Assembly: GCA_000432995.1 (NCBI GenBank)
Contig: HF972686.1
Span: 5,341 to 10,489 of the forward strand
Direction of reading: 5' to 3'
Length of the DNA: 5,149 nucleotides
From: Clostridium sp. CAG:1013
GTDB taxonomy: Bacteria; Bacillota; Clostridia; Oscillospirales; Acutalibacteraceae
Part shown: piece after piece, positions 5,009 to 5,149 of the stretch
How positions within the stretch are numbered: the first letter of the stretch is position 1
Layout of the letters: every line of letters starts with the position of its first letter
Notes under the pieces: generated by a model
Databases searched by the model: none
Told to the model about the DNA's origin: nothing
What the model saw: the letters and a program-made list of their open reading frames with translations, nothing else
Program-made: the position numbers and the translations under genes

Positions 5009-5149
5009 ATGCTGCATCGATTTTCCAGAGAAGAGCTGCTCATTGGCCAGGAGGGCTTGGAGAAGCTGCAAAAAGCCCGAGTGGCCGTGTTCGGCGTAGG
5101 AGGCGTGGGCGGCCATGTGGTGGAAGCCCTGGCTCGCAGCGGCGTGGGA
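5009..5149 (+). CDS. tcdA: tRNA threonylcarbamoyladenosine dehydratase, N-terminal part (continues off the right edge)
   Basis: Only the first 47 residues are in the window, of about 230-270 expected. MLHRFSREELLIGQEGLEKLQKARVAVFG is characteristic of the TcdA (YgdL/CsdL) branch of the ThiF/MoeB/E1-like adenylating family. The nucleotide-binding loop follows, G29-V-G31-G32-V-G34-G35, then the helix VVEALARSGVG. The enzyme uses ATP to cyclise t6A at position 37 of ANN-decoding tRNAs. The residue after GVGGVG is Gly where Ser is common, which I regard as ordinary variation. It is the third gene of the operon starting at galT. A MoeB- or ThiF-type homologue cannot be excluded formally from 47 residues, but the FSREELLIGQEGLEKL start argues for TcdA. 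Confidence 0.88.
   Translation, partial: MLHRFSREELLIGQEGLEKLQKARVAVFGVGGVGGHVVEALARSGVG

Overview
The window looks like a stretch of ordinary chromosome from a fairly GC-rich Gram-positive anaerobe, most likely a clostridial (Oscillospiraceae-like) member of the Bacillota. This placement is an inference. It rests on strong purine-rich ribosome binding sites, TTG and GTG starts, a Bacillus/Clostridium-type (family 2) galactose-1-phosphate uridylyltransferase, a ComF-TcdA gene pair, a CCA-encoding tRNA gene and compact sigma-A-like promoters. No 16S or other firm taxonomic marker is present.

Layout. (1) Positions 1-396, minus strand: the first 132 codons of a Gfo/Idh/MocA-type NAD(P)-dependent oxidoreductase, running off the left edge. 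(2) Positions 397-550: a divergent regulatory region with two overlapping promoters. (3) Positions 551-1384, plus: an AraC-family regulator with an N-terminal cupin sensor, probably controlling itself and the divergent oxidoreductase. (4) Positions 1385-1499: two back-to-back terminators separating araC from a convergent tRNA-Val(CAC) gene (1500-1576, minus), which has a near-consensus promoter and an AT-rich upstream element. (5) Positions 1723-2601, plus: a GH25 muramidase without a signal peptide, resembling a phage endolysin, followed by a terminator. (6) Positions 2700-5149, plus: a promoter and an apparent operon of galT (family 2), comF and the start of tcdA.

How the genes work together. 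The oxidoreductase/AraC pair looks like a small sugar- or polyol-responsive module. GalT acts in the Leloir pathway or a related UDP-hexose exchange. ComF (DNA-uptake-associated PRTase fold) and TcdA (cyclic t6A tRNA modification) appear to be co-transcribed with it, without an obvious functional link. The lysin stands alone between a tRNA gene and its own terminator.

I see no CRISPR array, IS element or clearly new multi-gene system. The most interesting signal is a strong Shine-Dalgarno sequence with an in-frame TTG inside the lysin gene, exactly between the catalytic and C-terminal domains. This is the arrangement used by some clostridial phage endolysins to make a separate C-terminal subunit. 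Other points worth checking are the overlapping divergent promoters, several leader or promoter inverted repeats, and the odd galT-comF-tcdA grouping.
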